From assembly GCA_946531975.1 (NCBI GenBank), contig CAMNAY010000107.1, positions 1-6,187 on the forward strand: a stretch of 6,187 nt of DNA, in the 5' to 3' direction. How positions within the stretch are numbered: position 1 is the stretch's first letter; each line of letters starts with the position of its first letter. The position numbers were made by a program, and so were the translations under genes. This DNA comes from an uncultured Ruminococcus sp. GTDB lineage: Bacteria > Bacillota > Clostridia > Oscillospirales > Ruminococcaceae. The notes beneath the pieces were generated by a model, which was not told where the DNA came from, made no database searches, and saw only the letters and a list, made by a program, of their open reading frames with translations. Below are positions 5,592 through 6,187 of the stretch, in pieces.

Positions 5592-5632
5592 GAAAGGAGC
5601 GCTGTCCGCTTTGCCGGGCGGCAAACAGTATT
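5592..5632 (+). promoter_or_regulatory. Ribosome binding site separated from its start codon by a hairpin
   Basis: A strong AAAGGAG (5593-5599) precedes the ATG at 5633 by 33 nt, too far for a normal start. The intervening RNA can fold: CTG (5602-5604) with CAG (5626-5628), and TTTGCC (5610-5615) with GGCAAA (5620-5625), leaving a 5-nt bulge and a GGGC loop. Folding would leave 2 nt before and 4 nt after the hairpin, an effective spacing of 6 nt. No ATG, GTG or TTG in the gene's frame lies between the site and 5633, which supports this start. Confidence 0.55.
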
Positions 5633-6187
5633 ATGGCAAAGAACCGTAAAAAAAGAATCTCGTGCCTTGGCGTATTGCTGATCTTCTGCATGGTCGTTAT
5701 CATGTGTACGACACTGACTGTCCGGCTGATGTTCAAGGATGATAAGGTGCCGAAAGTCTTTGGCACATATTATTGCTATTATACCGGGGATGACATGGGC
5801 AGCTATGTCCCGAAAGGCTCCCTCGTTGTTGTAAAGGATGAGAACGTCAAGCAGCAGGATATCGTCCTGTACAAGGACAAGCAGGCAGAGTACCGCATCG
5901 CAGTCGCCAGCCTGATCGTTGACGAAAACGCCGCAGGACCGAAAGCCTACTATCTGACAACAGCAACCAATCCGGTCGCTGTGCAGGCGGATGAATCGGA
6001 TATCATCGGCGTCTGCACGAACCGCAGCGCGGAGCTGGGCGTCATGGTCAAATTCCTCACCGGAACCGTCGGACTGATCGTTGGACTGCTCATTCCCTGC
6101 GTCATTCTGCTGGTCTACCTGATCTCCGTGCTGATTGCGGCACGTGAATCGGAAGCGGAACTGCTCGACGATGAAGATACGGATCTC
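5633..6187 (+). CDS. Signal-peptidase-I-like (S26B/SipW-type) membrane protein lacking catalytic residues, 3' end outside the window
   Basis: 185 codons are visible with no stop before the window edge. The order is a short basic N-terminus (MAKNRKKR), a membrane segment at about 10-32, a region of about 105 residues outside the membrane, a second membrane segment at about 143-170, and an acidic tail beginning ESEAELLDDEDTDL. The middle follows ER/SipW-type signal peptidases without gaps: GDDMGSYVPKGSLVVV (52-67) matches the S-G-S-M-x-P...KGSLVVV box, then DIVLYK (76-81), EYRIAV (86-91) at the HR box, LTTATNP (108-114) at the TKGDAN box, and IIGVC (124-128). The catalytic Ser position is Asp54, the His position Tyr87 and the Asp position Ala111, so it is probably not a protease of the usual mechanism. 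It could be a pseudoenzyme binding signal-peptide-like segments or a fold reused for another role. It has its own promoter and a hairpin-spaced ribosome binding site. Fold call fairly confident; function unknown. Confidence 0.72.
   Translation, partial: MAKNRKKRISCLGVLLIFCMVVIMCTTLTVRLMFKDDKVPKVFGTYYCYYTGDDMGSYVPKGSLVVVKDENVKQQDIVLYKDKQAEYRIAVASLIVDENAAGPKAYYLTTATNPVAVQADESDIIGVCTNRSAELGVMVKFLTGTVGLIVGLLIPCVILLVYLISVLIAARESEAELLDDEDTDL

Noticed and set aside
1..6187. CRISPR array, insertion sequence or phage genes
   Set aside because: No regularly spaced repeats, transposase or integrase motifs, or terminal inverted repeats were found; the only direct repeats are the tRNA duplication.

Overview
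The window looks like a chromosomal segment of a Gram-positive Clostridia bacterium, most likely an Oscillospiraceae or Ruminococcus-like gut species. This rests on the low-to-mid-50s GC content by eye, strong AGGAG-type ribosome binding sites, the BMP-family and YfmF/YfmH protein types, a TGn-extended promoter style and a tRNA gene without encoded CCA. The genus is inference from protein style, not from a database match. I see no insertion sequence, phage gene or CRISPR array.

Left part (1-1180). The C-terminal end of a BMP-family (PnrA/Med-type) substrate-binding protein enters from the left edge. It is followed by a small calcineurin-like metallophosphoesterase, and the pair is closed by a strong GC-rich hairpin terminator.

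Centre (1181-5103). A sigma-A-type promoter with an extended -10 drives a three-gene operon. yfmF and yfmH encode paired M16-type peptidase-fold proteins associated with 5-aminopentanol modification of elongation factor P; they overlap by the ATGA quartet. lgt (prolipoprotein diacylglyceryl transferase) follows 24 bases later and carries an unusual acidic, alanine-rich C-terminal tail of about 100 residues. A 13-bp hairpin with a T tract ends the operon.

Right part (5104-6187). The 602 bases between the lgt stop and the next start codon are dense in RNA features. A minus-strand promoter transcribes a short leader with two competing hairpins, then a broken copy of tRNA-Thr(CGT) with a 27-nt hairpin-containing insert and a lost 3' side, then an intact tRNA-Thr(CGT) and its terminator. 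Diverging from it, a plus-strand promoter drives a gene that runs off the right edge. That gene encodes a membrane protein with the fold signature of an ER/SipW-type signal peptidase in which the Ser, His and Asp positions are all substituted. Its Shine-Dalgarno sequence lies 33 nt from the ATG, and a perfectly placed hairpin would close that gap to 6 nt.

The most interesting parts are the partial, insert-bearing tRNA duplication, the apparent pseudo-signal-peptidase and its structured translation start. The rest is ordinary housekeeping sequence.
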